NCBI GenBank assembly: GCA_003433295.1
Contig: CP016202.1
Location: 200,672-233,325, forward strand
DNA length: 32,654 bases
Direction of reading: 5' to 3'
Origin: Eubacterium minutum ATCC 700079
GTDB lineage: Bacteria; Bacillota; Clostridia; Peptostreptococcales; Anaerovoracaceae
The position numbers and the translations under genes are program-made. Positions 8,618-16,270 of the stretch are shown in pieces. The notes below the pieces were generated by a model. That model did no database searches and was not told where the DNA came from. It saw nothing but the letters and a program-made list of their open reading frames with translations. Numbering within the stretch: position 1 is the stretch's first letter; every line of letters starts with the position of its first letter.

Positions 8618-10461
8618 AAAAACCGTGCATTTTACTCCTGTGTTTGATGTTTGTTTTCGCGGCATATCGCGATCGTGCATTTGCCGGTAAAAACTGCACG
8701 GATTCCGCACGTTATGGAACGGCGATAGACAGAGTCGCGGAAAAATATGTAGGCAGGAGCGTTCCCGGAGCCTGTGTAATAGTATCGGAAAACAACGAGA
8801 TTATCTGCTCAAGAACATACGGATATGCCGATTTGGAAAAGAAGAGTCCGATGAAGTCGGACAGTACGGTTTTTGAATGGGGTTCAATATCGAAAACTTT
8901 TACGTGGATATGCGCAATGCAGCTGGCTGAACAGGGAAAACTCGATTTGAACAAGGATATTAAAAGATACCTGCCCGAAGGATTTCTCAAGAACCTGCAT
9001 TACGATAAACCCGTAACGATGCTGAATCTCATGAACCATACCGCGGGATTTGAGGAGCAGCTGATTGACCTGCGATATTTAGACGGGGACAGAGAAAAGC
9101 CGCTTGCGGAAGTATTGTCTGAACACCAGCCTGAGCAAGTGTTCAGACCGGGAGAAATCAGCGCATATTCCAACTGGGGAGCGGCGCTGGCGGGGTTCAT
9201 AGTGGAGAGAGTCGGCGGGCAGGATTATAAGGATTATGTCAACGAGCACATTCTGACTCCGCTGAACATGAAGAATACCTCGACAGGCCCGTTTTGGAAT
9301 GATGTTCCCGGTCTTTTGAGCAGAAAATCAAAAGGATATTCATTTTCAAAGGGAAAGTTCAAAAGGGAAGACGCCATGCACCTGAGGATGTATCCCGCGG
9401 GGACCGTGAACGGCTCTGTGAGCGATTTGCTGCGCTACGCACAGGAATTGGCGAAAGGATATAAAAAAGACAGCGTTCTGTTTCGTGATCCCGTCACAAA
9501 AAAACAACTGTTCAAGGAAACATACCGCTCCTATGGCTCCGATGCCGGCCTTTCCCACGGTTTCTGGCAATATGCCGGCAATTCAGGAATCCTGGGGCAT
9601 GAAGGAGGTACTTACGGATTTAAAGTGCAATTTTGGGTGGAGCCGAGGAGGGAACGAGTCATTCTGATTATGACAAATGTTATGGAAACCGGGTTCTGTT
9701 CAGACATAATGAGGGCGATCGCATATAAAGATAATGCCGCCGGGACGAGCGAAAGAGAGCCTGCCGTTAATTTAACAAAATTGGAGGGCGATTATCTGCC
9801 GGCACGATCTCCGTGGAAAAACGTAGGGAAGGTGCAGGGCAGGATGAAAATGATTTCCATCAGGGCGGAAAAAGACGGAAAGATTCGCCTTACAAGACCG
9901 TTCGAGAAGAAAAAGTTGTATTATGAGCATGCGAAAGCAAATGTTTTTATCTGCGCAAACGCAAGCCCCGAGGAGAAAATTCTGGCGTTTAACGTGAAAG
10001 ACGGCAATGTCCGCTCAATGAGTTTCAGATTGGCTCATGACTATGTGCCCGCAAAAGTAACTCAGGGAAGAGTCGGAACCATCGCGGGTTTGGCGATTTA
10101 CCTGACCGGAGGAGTCGTATTTTTTATATGCCTTCTGATTGAGATTGTCGCCCGCTTGCGAAAAGGTTCCAAAAGGAAAAATAAGCATGACCGTTGTGGC
10201 TTGCTTGTCGCCGTTTTCGGTACCTTGTTCGGAGTGTGCGGTATTGCGGGAATGATTCACTGGTTTTCCGTTTACAGTGTGATTTCTTATGAACTTACAG
10301 CCATAGTTGTGACGGGACGGATCTGTGTCGCCGCGGGACTCTTATTCGGTATCTGCGGCTGCGCAAAGCGCAGAAATATCAGGAGCGGAATTTTGTTACT
10401 TTTATTTGCCGCTCAAAGCCTGGCGGCGTATTATCTCGGATTCTTGGTCAGTGTAAAATAG
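8614..10461 (+). CDS. Beta-lactamase-family serine hydrolase with C-terminal membrane domain
   Basis: A 615-residue protein. Residues 1-25 form a signal peptide ending near AFA-GKN. The class C beta-lactamase / PBP4* type domain follows, with S-x-x-K as SISK (Ser91, Lys94), the Y-x-N motif YSN (185-187), and HEGG at 329-332 in the place of the KTG box. A linker leads to four hydrophobic segments over roughly residues 490-613, which anchor it in the membrane. Such proteins act outside the cell on D-amino-acid peptides, peptidoglycan or esters. It overlaps the MATE gene by ATGA; a role in detoxification or envelope remodelling with the pump is an inference. The true substrate is unknown. Confidence 0.83.
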   Translation: MKKPCILLLCLMFVFAAYRDRAFAGKNCTDSARYGTAIDRVAEKYVGRSVPGACVIVSENNEIICSRTYGYADLEKKSPMKSDSTVFEWGSISKTFTWICAMQLAEQGKLDLNKDIKRYLPEGFLKNLHYDKPVTMLNLMNHTAGFEEQLIDLRYLDGDREKPLAEVLSEHQPEQVFRPGEISAYSNWGAALAGFIVERVGGQDYKDYVNEHILTPLNMKNTSTGPFWNDVPGLLSRKSKGYSFSKGKFKREDAMHLRMYPAGTVNGSVSDLLRYAQELAKGYKKDSVLFRDPVTKKQLFKETYRSYGSDAGLSHGFWQYAGNSGILGHEGGTYGFKVQFWVEPRRERVILIMTNVMETGFCSDIMRAIAYKDNAAGTSEREPAVNLTKLEGDYLPARSPWKNVGKVQGRMKMISIRAEKDGKIRLTRPFEKKKLYYEHAKANVFICANASPEEKILAFNVKDGNVRSMSFRLAHDYVPAKVTQGRVGTIAGLAIYLTGGVVFFICLLIEIVARLRKGSKRKNKHDRCGLLVAVFGTLFGVCGIAGMIHWFSVYSVISYELTAIVVTGRICVAAGLLFGICGCAKRRNIRSGILLLLFAAQSLAAYYLGFLVSVK

Positions 10462-10517
10462 TTACGGAGTTTTTATAGAAAAGGAAAGAGACCGCCTTTC
10501 AATCAAAAAGTCCGTAA
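10462..10517. repeat. Imperfect inverted repeat between serine hydrolase gene and accessory island
   Basis: TTACGGAGTTTTT (10463-10475) is complementary to AAAAAGTCCGTAA (10505-10517) with one mismatch. Inside it AAAGG pairs with CCTTT. It sits one base after the serine hydrolase stop. There is no T-run after the 3' arm, so a standard terminator is not shown. It may still end transcription, protect the mRNA 3' end, or be a remnant of a small mobile element end. Confidence 0.45.
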
Positions 10518-10548
10518 AAACTTGACACCGTCTCGTCAGACTCTCGAT

Positions 10549-10576
10549 TTGACAATAAGAAAATAAAGTATATAAT
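10549..10576 (+). promoter_or_regulatory. Near-consensus sigma-A promoter for the accessory island
   Basis: TTGACA at 10549-10554 and TATAAT at 10571-10576, separated by 16 bp of AT-rich sequence. Both hexamers are exact consensus. It points at the phospholipase A2-like gene 43 bp downstream, predicting strong constitutive transcription unless a repressor acts. It is among the best promoter matches in the window. Confidence 0.8.
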
Positions 10577-10618
10577 ACGATAAAGAGATGAAGTTTTATT
10601 GAAAATGGTTTAAATGAG

Positions 10619-11068
10619 ATGAGAGAGGGGTCTATTTCCTTTGAAAAAGGTGTGTTTACTTATGATCGAGATGCAGCTGTCAAAAGTGGAGAATCTGAAG
10701 AAATACTTAAAATTGCCGACATTGCTTTTGCCTATCTTCAGAAGTCAATGGACAACAGAAAGGATATGAGCAAGAAGCAAGGGGAAAATATAAAAAAAAC
10801 CGAGTCTACAGTATACTTTCCGGTTTACGGGAATTGGTGCGGTCCGGGACATGGAAGCGGAACCCCTATTGACACTTTAGATGAAGGTTGTAGGCGACAT
10901 GATGATTGCTACGGCAAATATAAGAATAAAAGTAAGTGCAAATGTGATAAAGATTTAATTAAATACATTGATAGAAACATAGGAAAAATGTCGGGGAAAG
11001 AGAAAACGTTTGCTAAAGCTATAAGAACTTTTTTCGTGTGGAAAAGATGGTATGACGGGTGTAAATAA
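10619..11068 (+). CDS. Small phospholipase A2-fold protein
   Basis: A 149-residue protein with the secreted-PLA2 core. The calcium loop is CGPGHGSG (residues 74-81), then PIDTLDEGC, then the catalytic pair in [10 protein letters not shown] (His94-Asp95), and further Cys in SKCKCDK and the C-terminal GCK. These match the W/Y-C-x-G-x-G...D..C..HD.CY order of the PLA2 superfamily, which cleaves the sn-2 ester of phospholipids using Ca2+. Residues 1-65 have no signal peptide and no domain I recognise, so export is unclear. The RBS before ATG 10619 is weak. The next gene overlaps by one base and encodes a membrane protein; a toxin with its immunity protein is one reading of the pair, not shown by sequence. 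Confidence 0.7.
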   Translation: MREGSISFEKGVFTYDRDAAVKSGESEEILKIADIAFAYLQKSMDNRKDMSKKQGENIKKTESTVYFPVYGNWCGPGHGSGTPIDTLDEGCRRHDDCYGKYKNKSKCKCDKDLIKYIDRNIGKMSGKEKTFAKAIRTFFVWKRWYDGCK

Positions 11069-11541
11069 TGACAAGGATACTGAACAAACTGGCGAGTAGT
11101 CATAAAAACCATAAAAAAGCATATCAAATAGTGTTTATAGCGCTTGATGTTATTGTTGCCGTGTATTACTCATATGTCCCGGTGTTGATGCTTTTGTCAT
11201 TATCGTTCCAACATAGGATTGCACGCTCTCTGGATGCCTTTTATGGTCCCATCCTTACTTTTGTTGATCCTATGACAGCGGGCGTTGCAATCGCGTCGCT
11301 GGTGTTTCTGGTGCAGATGATTTTGCTCAAAAACAAACTTGCCATGACTTTAGTCGGTTTGATGTATGCGGTAATCTTTTTGACCACGTTCTGTGGCGGC
11401 ATAATAATGCAGTTTGAACCGCTCGTGCCACTGCTGGCGTACTATATGATATTATATCCGCTTACGGTGGCTCTTTGCATGATGGGCAGGATGCACTTGA
11501 ATCGTGTGCGTGATTTGGAACGTTTGCTGCATCCAGAGTAG
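11068..11541 (+). CDS. Four-helix integral membrane protein, unknown function
   Basis: A 157-residue protein I do not recognise. A basic N-terminus (residues 1-18) is followed by four hydrophobic segments, near residues 20-45, 66-87, 90-113 and 115-138, and a short charged tail ending RVRDLERLLHPE. Its ATG shares one base with the stop of the phospholipase A2-like gene, so the two are translationally coupled. Pairing of a membrane-active enzyme with a small membrane protein suggests immunity, export or anchoring, all inferences. Confidence 0.6.
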   Translation: MTRILNKLASSHKNHKKAYQIVFIALDVIVAVYYSYVPVLMLLSLSFQHRIARSLDAFYGPILTFVDPMTAGVAIASLVFLVQMILLKNKLAMTLVGLMYAVIFLTTFCGGIIMQFEPLVPLLAYYMILYPLTVALCMMGRMHLNRVRDLERLLHPE

Positions 11542-11556
11542 GATGAGCGTGAGTAG

Positions 11557-11574
11557 TGGACGATAATGCATGCT
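11557..11574. repeat. 18-bp repeat, copy 1 (behind the four-helix membrane protein gene)
   Basis: TGGACGATAATGCATGCT, 15 bp after the stop of the gene at 11068-11541. Copy 2 at 12931-12948 differs at two positions. Weaker similarity continues for about 50 bp on the right (GATATT followed by GTGGTAAA here, ATGGTAGTAAA in copy 2). Confidence 0.6.
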
Positions 11575-11589
11575 CGACAAGTCTTAAAA

Positions 11590-12345
11590 GCCGATATTTT
11601 TAACAGTGGTAAACTTTGGTTCACTTCCCTGCGAGCTATTTTTTCGGTGGCGAGTGGGGGAGTGATTTTTTCCCCTCAAGCGAATTTGCTCGCGTCCCTG
11701 TATTATAAAGATAAAGACCGCGAGACGATATCATACTAATGGGAAGTTTGTACAGCGTAAACCCAAAAAGTAGATGGAAACATTAGCAGTATTGCTCTCA
11801 GGTCACGGAGTAAAGAAGCACGAGGTTCATTACAACCGTACAGCGAAGACCGGTTTAGACTTCAGAAGTCCTGATTAAGAAAGTTTCTGTCCAAAGGCGG
11901 TATAGAAAATGGAACCCAAAAAACAAGCGCCACGAATGGTCTCCTTGGGTAACTCTGTCGCGCAGAACTGAAAGTTTTGGATACGCTGATTATATTGTTT
12001 ATACAGAGCGTAAATAAGTAAATAATATTTTCAATAAAGCGAGCAGGAAGTTAGCTGTGTGGAAACTATAAAAAGAAGTGAACTCTAATGCTACAACAGT
12101 TGATTCAAAATGCTTTTGGGAAATCACATACTTTATAGGTTAGAATAAGTATGGAAACGTCAACAAAGGATTATCTTGAGTCCTGATGCTTACTGAAACA
12201 TCACATGATTTTGAGGCATAGTTGCCAGTAAACTCTCCCCAGAGGATGCGACATTTGTGTAAGAGGGACGTGACATCAAGGTCAGGCGTAAAGCTTTTTA
12301 AACAGTCGCAATAAATGCCGTAAGGAGATAAAAGGCGTGCCTTTG
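11590..12345 (+). ncRNA. Candidate large structured noncoding RNA region
   Basis: About 0.8 kb without a credible protein in any frame but rich in complementary segments. Examples: CTCGCG 11689-11694 with CGCGAG 11719-11724; an 11-bp interrupted stem in 11982-12012 (TACG/CGTA, CTG/CAG, TATA/TATA); CATACTT 12127-12133 with AAGTATG 12147-12153; TGATG/CATCA 12184-12203; GGCA/TGCC 12214-12225; and TGCGAC 12247-12252 with GTCGCA 12305-12310 enclosing further hairpins. GGCG 11896-11899 / CGCC 11928-11931 interleaves with ACCCAA 11914-11919 / TTGGGT 11945-11950 as a possible pseudoknot. Size and look recall ornate large bacterial RNAs (ROOL, GOLLD, OLE), but I cannot match a family. Ends, strand and transcription are uncertain; a decayed insertion is the alternative. 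Confidence 0.4.
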
Positions 12346-12450
12346 TAATAGCATTTGAGCATTAAGAAATCCCAAGTTGAACAAGTTGTTGATGATGCAT
12401 TTGCGAGAGGAAAATGTATCTGTGAAACAAATTATACGAGGTTAATGAGC

Positions 12451-12924
12451 ATGAAAAAGAGGTATGTCTTCTATCTTGTAGCGATTATCGTTTTGAGTGA
12501 TATTATATTAGCACTGTATGTTACTGAACGCGTGCAAAGGCGGATGAATATTCCGACATCCTCCAATAAATGTTTAGGTACATATCTCAATGGTTCACAG
12601 ACGAACAGTGACACTTATACGTTGACAGTTTACTTTAGTAAATCGGATAAAAACAATATAGAAAAGGACGAAGAGGAAATACCGGATAGATTCTTGTTGT
12701 ACGATAAGCATAGGCACGTATATTCAGGCAAAATCAAATTTTTAAATGGAAGGTGTTCGCTGCTTAATGAAAAGGGGAAAAAAATTGCCGAAATAAATGA
12801 GAAGAAAGAGATCGTGCTGTTTTCAGACTCGAAATTCGGTGTATTTTATAAAATTTTGGATACTCCGGGTGTGAATAAAAATTTAGTGTCGGAAAAAATC
12901 TTAAAAAAATACAAGTTCAGGTAA
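12451..12924 (+). CDS. Single-pass membrane protein with extracytoplasmic domain, unknown function
   Basis: A protein of 157 residues from ATG 12451, chosen because CGAGG lies 8-9 nt upstream; an open frame continues back to a TTG at 12355 but has no suitable RBS. Residues 1-22 form a basic start plus a hydrophobic segment (KKRYVFYLVAIIVLSDIIL), a signal anchor. The remainder is polar and Lys-rich with alternating strand-like stretches (TYTLTVYFS, RFLLYDKHRHVYSGKIKFL, KIAEINEKKEIVLF), suggesting a small beta-rich domain outside the membrane. I do not recognise the family. It lies in the AT-rich island and is followed six bases later by copy 2 of the 18-bp repeat. Confidence 0.5.
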   Translation: MKKRYVFYLVAIIVLSDIILALYVTERVQRRMNIPTSSNKCLGTYLNGSQTNSDTYTLTVYFSKSDKNNIEKDEEEIPDRFLLYDKHRHVYSGKIKFLNGRCSLLNEKGKKIAEINEKKEIVLFSDSKFGVFYKILDTPGVNKNLVSEKILKKYKFR

Positions 12925-12930
12925 CCGACA

Positions 12931-12948
12931 TGGACGATGATGTATGCT
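12931..12948. repeat. 18-bp repeat, copy 2 (behind the single-pass membrane protein gene)
   Basis: TGGACGATGATGTATGCT, six bases after the stop of the preceding gene; 16 of 18 bases agree with copy 1 at 11557-11574. The two copies flank the noncoding region and the single-pass membrane protein gene. Confidence 0.6.
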
Positions 12949-13021
12949 TTTGATGAAAAATGTAGTTGATATTCATATTGAATGGTAGTAAATATAAAGT
13001 TTTTCGGCAAAGAGACGGATG

Positions 13022-13066
13022 AAATCCTCGAACCCACTAATGCCGCTTGGGTCTCGAGGATTTTAA
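13022..13066 (+). terminator. Rho-independent terminator closing the accessory island
   Basis: The perfect 10-bp arms AAATCCTCGA (13022-13031) and TCGAGGATTT (13054-13063) are extended inward by ACCCA (13032-13036) pairing with TGGGT (13048-13052), with one bulged C. TTTT and a further TTT follow. It separates the island from the glyA promoter. Confidence 0.75.
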
Positions 13067-13175
13067 GTTTAATGATACTTGTTGTAGCCACATTATGGCG
13101 CAGGTGCATTTTATCAAAGTGTAACATACGTCTTGACAACCAAGACCGCGCGGTAAATCCCGTGTCGCCCGATGC

Positions 13176-13204
13176 TTGTAACCGCATATAAGGTTTGATA
13201 TAAT
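13176..13204 (+). promoter_or_regulatory. Sigma-A promoter for the glyA operon
   Basis: TTGTAA at 13176-13181 and TATAAT at 13199-13204 with a 17-bp spacer. It is 60 bp ahead of the glyA ATG. The leader carries no riboswitch or T-box that I recognise. Confidence 0.65.
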
Positions 13205-13263
13205 GAGTGGCGGTATTACTATAGATTAAACAGAAGTATTTCAAAGATGCGCGGGAGGCGAAA

Positions 13264-14523
13264 ATGTTTAATAGGGACGGAAAAGACGATAGCGGTTACA
13301 ATGTGGACAATTTCGAGTTTATAAAGAAAACCTCGCCGAAGGTCGGGGAATTCATTGAAAAAGAATATAACAGGCAGAAGAACAATGTTGAACTCATAGC
13401 TTCGGAAAATTACTGCTCGGAAGCGGTTCTTGCGGCATGCGGCAGTTGTCTGTCGTGGAAATACGCGGAAGGTTACCCGTATGTGAGAACCTCCGGGAAT
13501 AAGGGGAGATACTACGGAGGAACGGAGTTTGTGGACGGTCTGGAAGAATACTGCTGCGATATGTGGAAAAAAGTATTCGATACCGACTATCATGTCAACG
13601 TGCAGCCCCATTCGGGATCACAGGCAAACTTTTCCGCTTTCAAAGCGCTCATAGAACCCGGCGATACCATACTCTCGCTCAGTCTTGACAACGGGGGACA
13701 TCTTACGCACGGTTCATCGGTAAACTTCAGCGGAAAACTGTACGATGTGCAGTTTTACGATGTGGACGACAGGGGCTACATAGATATGGAAGATGTCAGA
13801 AAAAAAGCTTTGGAACTGCGTCCGAAACTGATTTTGACCGGTGCAAGCGCATATGCAAGGATAATAGATTTTAAGGCGTTTGCCGAGATTGCAAAAGAAG
13901 CGGACGCCTTTTTTATGGTGGATATGGCACATATCGCCGGACTTGTTGCCGGGGGAGTTCACCCAAGCCCGTTTGGATATGCCGACGTCATAACGACGAC
14001 AACACATAAGACGCTCAGAGGACCGAGGGGCGGGCTGGTGTTCGGCAGACCTGAACTTGCAAAGAAGATAGACAGTGCCGTATTTCCTTATGCGCAAGGC
14101 GGTCCGTTGGAACATATAATCGCCGGCAAGGCCGTGTGTGCCGAGGAAGCCCTCACCCCGGGATTCAAAGACTATGCAAAGAAAGTTGTCGAAAACTGTG
14201 CGGCGCTCTGTGACGAATTTATAAAGCTCGGATATGAGGTCGTGACAGGCGGGACCGACAACCACGTATTTCTTCTTAACTTGTCCGGATTTCCTTTCAG
14301 CGGGAGAGATTTGCAGGAACGGTGCGATGAGAACGGCATCACTTTAAATAAAAATGCCGTTCCGAACGACAAGCGTTCTCCTATGCAGACGAGCGGCGTT
14401 CGCATAGGAACGGCGCCTATGACCACAAGAGGCTTTGAAGAGGAGGATTTCCGCAAGGTCGCAAGAAGAATCGATGTGATAATAAAAGAACTCGATGCGG
14501 AGAAAAGAGCGGAAGAAAAGTAA
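13264..14523 (+). CDS. glyA: Serine hydroxymethyltransferase
   Basis: A 419-residue PLP enzyme that interconverts serine and glycine while charging tetrahydrofolate with a one-carbon unit, in the cytosol. Diagnostic segments are VELIASENYCSEAV near residues 43-56, the Y-x-x-G-x-x-Y-Y-G-G motif around YYGG (residues 80-84), and the cofactor-binding TTTTHKTLRGPRGG with Lys249 as the Schiff-base lysine. Length is normal for bacterial GlyA. GGGAGG at 13253-13258 supports the ATG. It is the first gene of a long + strand run, four bases ahead of plsX. The 20-residue N-terminal extension is Asp/Lys-rich and may not be conserved. Confidence 0.95.
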   Translation: MFNRDGKDDSGYNVDNFEFIKKTSPKVGEFIEKEYNRQKNNVELIASENYCSEAVLAACGSCLSWKYAEGYPYVRTSGNKGRYYGGTEFVDGLEEYCCDMWKKVFDTDYHVNVQPHSGSQANFSAFKALIEPGDTILSLSLDNGGHLTHGSSVNFSGKLYDVQFYDVDDRGYIDMEDVRKKALELRPKLILTGASAYARIIDFKAFAEIAKEADAFFMVDMAHIAGLVAGGVHPSPFGYADVITTTTHKTLRGPRGGLVFGRPELAKKIDSAVFPYAQGGPLEHIIAGKAVCAEEALTPGFKDYAKKVVENCAALCDEFIKLGYEVVTGGTDNHVFLLNLSGFPFSGRDLQERCDENGITLNKNAVPNDKRSPMQTSGVRIGTAPMTTRGFEEEDFRKVARRIDVIIKELDAEKRAEEK

Positions 14524-14527
14524 AATC

Positions 14528-15538
14528 ATGAAAATTCTTTTAGACGGAATGGGCGGTGACCATGCACCCGATGCGATAGTGGAGGGCGCAATACTTGCCG
14601 CAAAAGAAATCAAGGACGAAATCGTACTCATAGGAAAGCAGGACGCTTTGGAAGAATCCATAAAAAAGTACGGTTACGAAGGAGCGCAAATAGGAATCGT
14701 GAACGCTTCGGAAGTAATAGAAAACGAAGAGTCTCCGGTTCGCGCGGTCAGGAGAAAGAAAAACTCATCCATCGTGGTCGGTATGGAAATGCTGAAGAAC
14801 GGTGAGGGTGATGTGTTTATTTCAGCGGGAAGCACGGGTGCCCTGCTTGCGGGAAGCCTGCTTCTCATCGGCAGAATAGAAGGCATAGACAGACCGGCGA
14901 TAGCGACGATATATCCGGTCATAGGAAGCGAACCGTCTATTCTCATAGATACCGGCGCAAACGCCGAGTGCAAGGCGAAAAACCTGCTTGACTTCGGCAT
15001 TATGGGCAGCGTTTATCTCGAAAAAGTGCTGAACAGGGAAAATCCGACCGTAGGGCTTGTCAACAACGGTACCGAGTCCAACAAAGGAACGGCTCTTACA
15101 AAAGAGGCGCACCGGCTTCTTGCAGACAGCAGACTCAATTTCATAGGAAATGTTGAGTCGAGAGATCTTCAGGATGCAGTCTGTGACGTTATAGTGACCG
15201 ACGGATTTACGGGGAACGTGATTATAAAACTCACGGAAGGCATGGGGCTTATGGTGTTGCGTGAGCTTAAAAAGAGATTTTTATCGAACACAAAGGCCAA
15301 ACTCGGCGCGATGTTGCTTAAAGATCAATTGCAGAAAATCAAGTCGGAGTTCGATTATGTGGAGTACGGCGGAGCTCCGATCCTTGGAGTCAGGGGCGCG
15401 GTGCTGAAGATGCACGGCTCATCCAATTCCACAGCCGTAAAACAGACAATACTTAAGGCTGTCCCTTACGTCGAAGGAGAGGTCATAGGAACCATAGAGG
15501 AATTTGTAAAAGAATACGGCGAAGTGGTTACTGCTTAG
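14528..15538 (+). CDS. plsX: Phosphate acyltransferase PlsX
   Basis: A 336-residue peripheral membrane enzyme that makes acyl-phosphate from acyl-ACP, the first step of the PlsX/PlsY route to phosphatidic acid. The start KILLDGMGGDHAPDAIVEGA, the SAGSTGALLAG segment and the VTDGFTGNVIIKLTEG segment are characteristic. ATG 14528 is preferred over an in-frame upstream start at 14495 that overlaps glyA, since MKILLDGMGGD is the usual N-terminus. The expected acpP, which in many Firmicutes lies between plsX and rnc, is not here. PlsY, its pathway partner, is encoded at 22071-22676 in the same run. Confidence 0.95.
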   Translation: MKILLDGMGGDHAPDAIVEGAILAAKEIKDEIVLIGKQDALEESIKKYGYEGAQIGIVNASEVIENEESPVRAVRRKKNSSIVVGMEMLKNGEGDVFISAGSTGALLAGSLLLIGRIEGIDRPAIATIYPVIGSEPSILIDTGANAECKAKNLLDFGIMGSVYLEKVLNRENPTVGLVNNGTESNKGTALTKEAHRLLADSRLNFIGNVESRDLQDAVCDVIVTDGFTGNVIIKLTEGMGLMVLRELKKRFLSNTKAKLGAMLLKDQLQKIKSEFDYVEYGGAPILGVRGAVLKMHGSSNSTAVKQTILKAVPYVEGEVIGTIEEFVKEYGEVVTA

Positions 15539-15547
15539 GAGCGATGT

Positions 15548-16270
15548 ATGGAAAACAACGAAAACCTTTTTGCCGGAACGTTTCAGCTCGATGACTTTCA
15601 GAAGGCATTAGGATACGAATTTAAAGATAAAGGGCTTCTGCAGAAAGCTCTGACACACAGTTCATACTGCAGCGAGCATGGTTTGAGCGGCATTCAGAGC
15701 AATGAACGACTGGAGTTTATGGGTGACGGGTACCTGAACGCCATAATCGCCTCGGAATTGTATCGCCTGATGCATGACTGTGCCGAGGGAAGTCTGAGCA
15801 GGATGAGGGCGAGTATTGTCTGTGAAAAGAGCCTTGGTGAGGTCGGAAAGAAACTGAAAATAGGAGAATACATAAAGCTGGGCAGAGGTGAACTGAAAAA
15901 CGGAGGACGCCGGAAAATCTCAATCACGGCCGATGCGGTGGAGAGCGTTATAGGTGCGATCTTTCTCGATTCGGGCTACGAAAAAGCCCGTGAGTTTGTT
16001 TTACGCCAGTTCAGTTCCTTGATAGAACGCGTGATGCAGGGTAATTTTGAACGTGACTATAAGACGTTGCTTCAGGAGAGTCTGCGTGCGGGAAGAGAAA
16101 CAAGAAAGATAAAATATGTTTTGGATAGAACCGAAGGACCGGATCACGACAAAACTTTTTTTGTCCATGTCGAGTTTGACGGCGTAAAGATGGGATACGG
16201 CCGCGGGAAGAGCAAGAAAGAAGCTGAGCGTAACGCAGCTTGCCAAACTTTAAACGGAGGATATATTTGA
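15548..16270 (+). CDS. rnc: Ribonuclease III
   Basis: A 240-residue double-strand-specific endoribonuclease for rRNA and mRNA processing. The signature is NERLEFMGDG at residues 52-61; by family knowledge Glu53, Glu56 and Asp60 contribute to metal binding, with the second acidic pair in DAVESVIGAIFLDSGY. A dsRNA-binding domain fills about residues 170-238, ending KSKKEAERNAACQTL. AGGAG at 15537-15541 suits ATG 15548; an ATG at 15544 is out of frame. The TGA shares a base with the smc ATG, giving tight coupling. Confidence 0.95.
   Translation: MENNENLFAGTFQLDDFQKALGYEFKDKGLLQKALTHSSYCSEHGLSGIQSNERLEFMGDGYLNAIIASELYRLMHDCAEGSLSRMRASIVCEKSLGEVGKKLKIGEYIKLGRGELKNGGRRKISITADAVESVIGAIFLDSGYEKAREFVLRQFSSLIERVMQGNFERDYKTLLQESLRAGRETRKIKYVLDRTEGPDHDKTFFVHVEFDGVKMGYGRGKSKKEAERNAACQTLNGGYI

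Noticed and set aside
11590..12345. Group II or group I intron remnant
   Set aside because: No domain V-like hairpin, no GUGYG-type 5' end, no group I P/Q/R/S core motifs and no maturase or homing-endonuclease fragment could be found by eye.
11068..12345. OLE RNA with its OapA membrane partner
   Set aside because: A four-helix membrane protein beside a long stem-rich tract is suggestive, but the protein lacks an obvious DxxxD motif, the isoprenoid gene context is absent and I cannot confirm conserved OLE sequence.
12355..12450. N-terminal extension of the single-pass membrane protein from a TTG at 12355
   Set aside because: No RBS at a usable distance, and it would place 32 polar residues before a signal anchor that has its own ATG and RBS.
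13070..13263. Riboswitch in the glyA leader
   Set aside because: No glycine, THF, SAM or T-box consensus elements could be recognised in the short leader.
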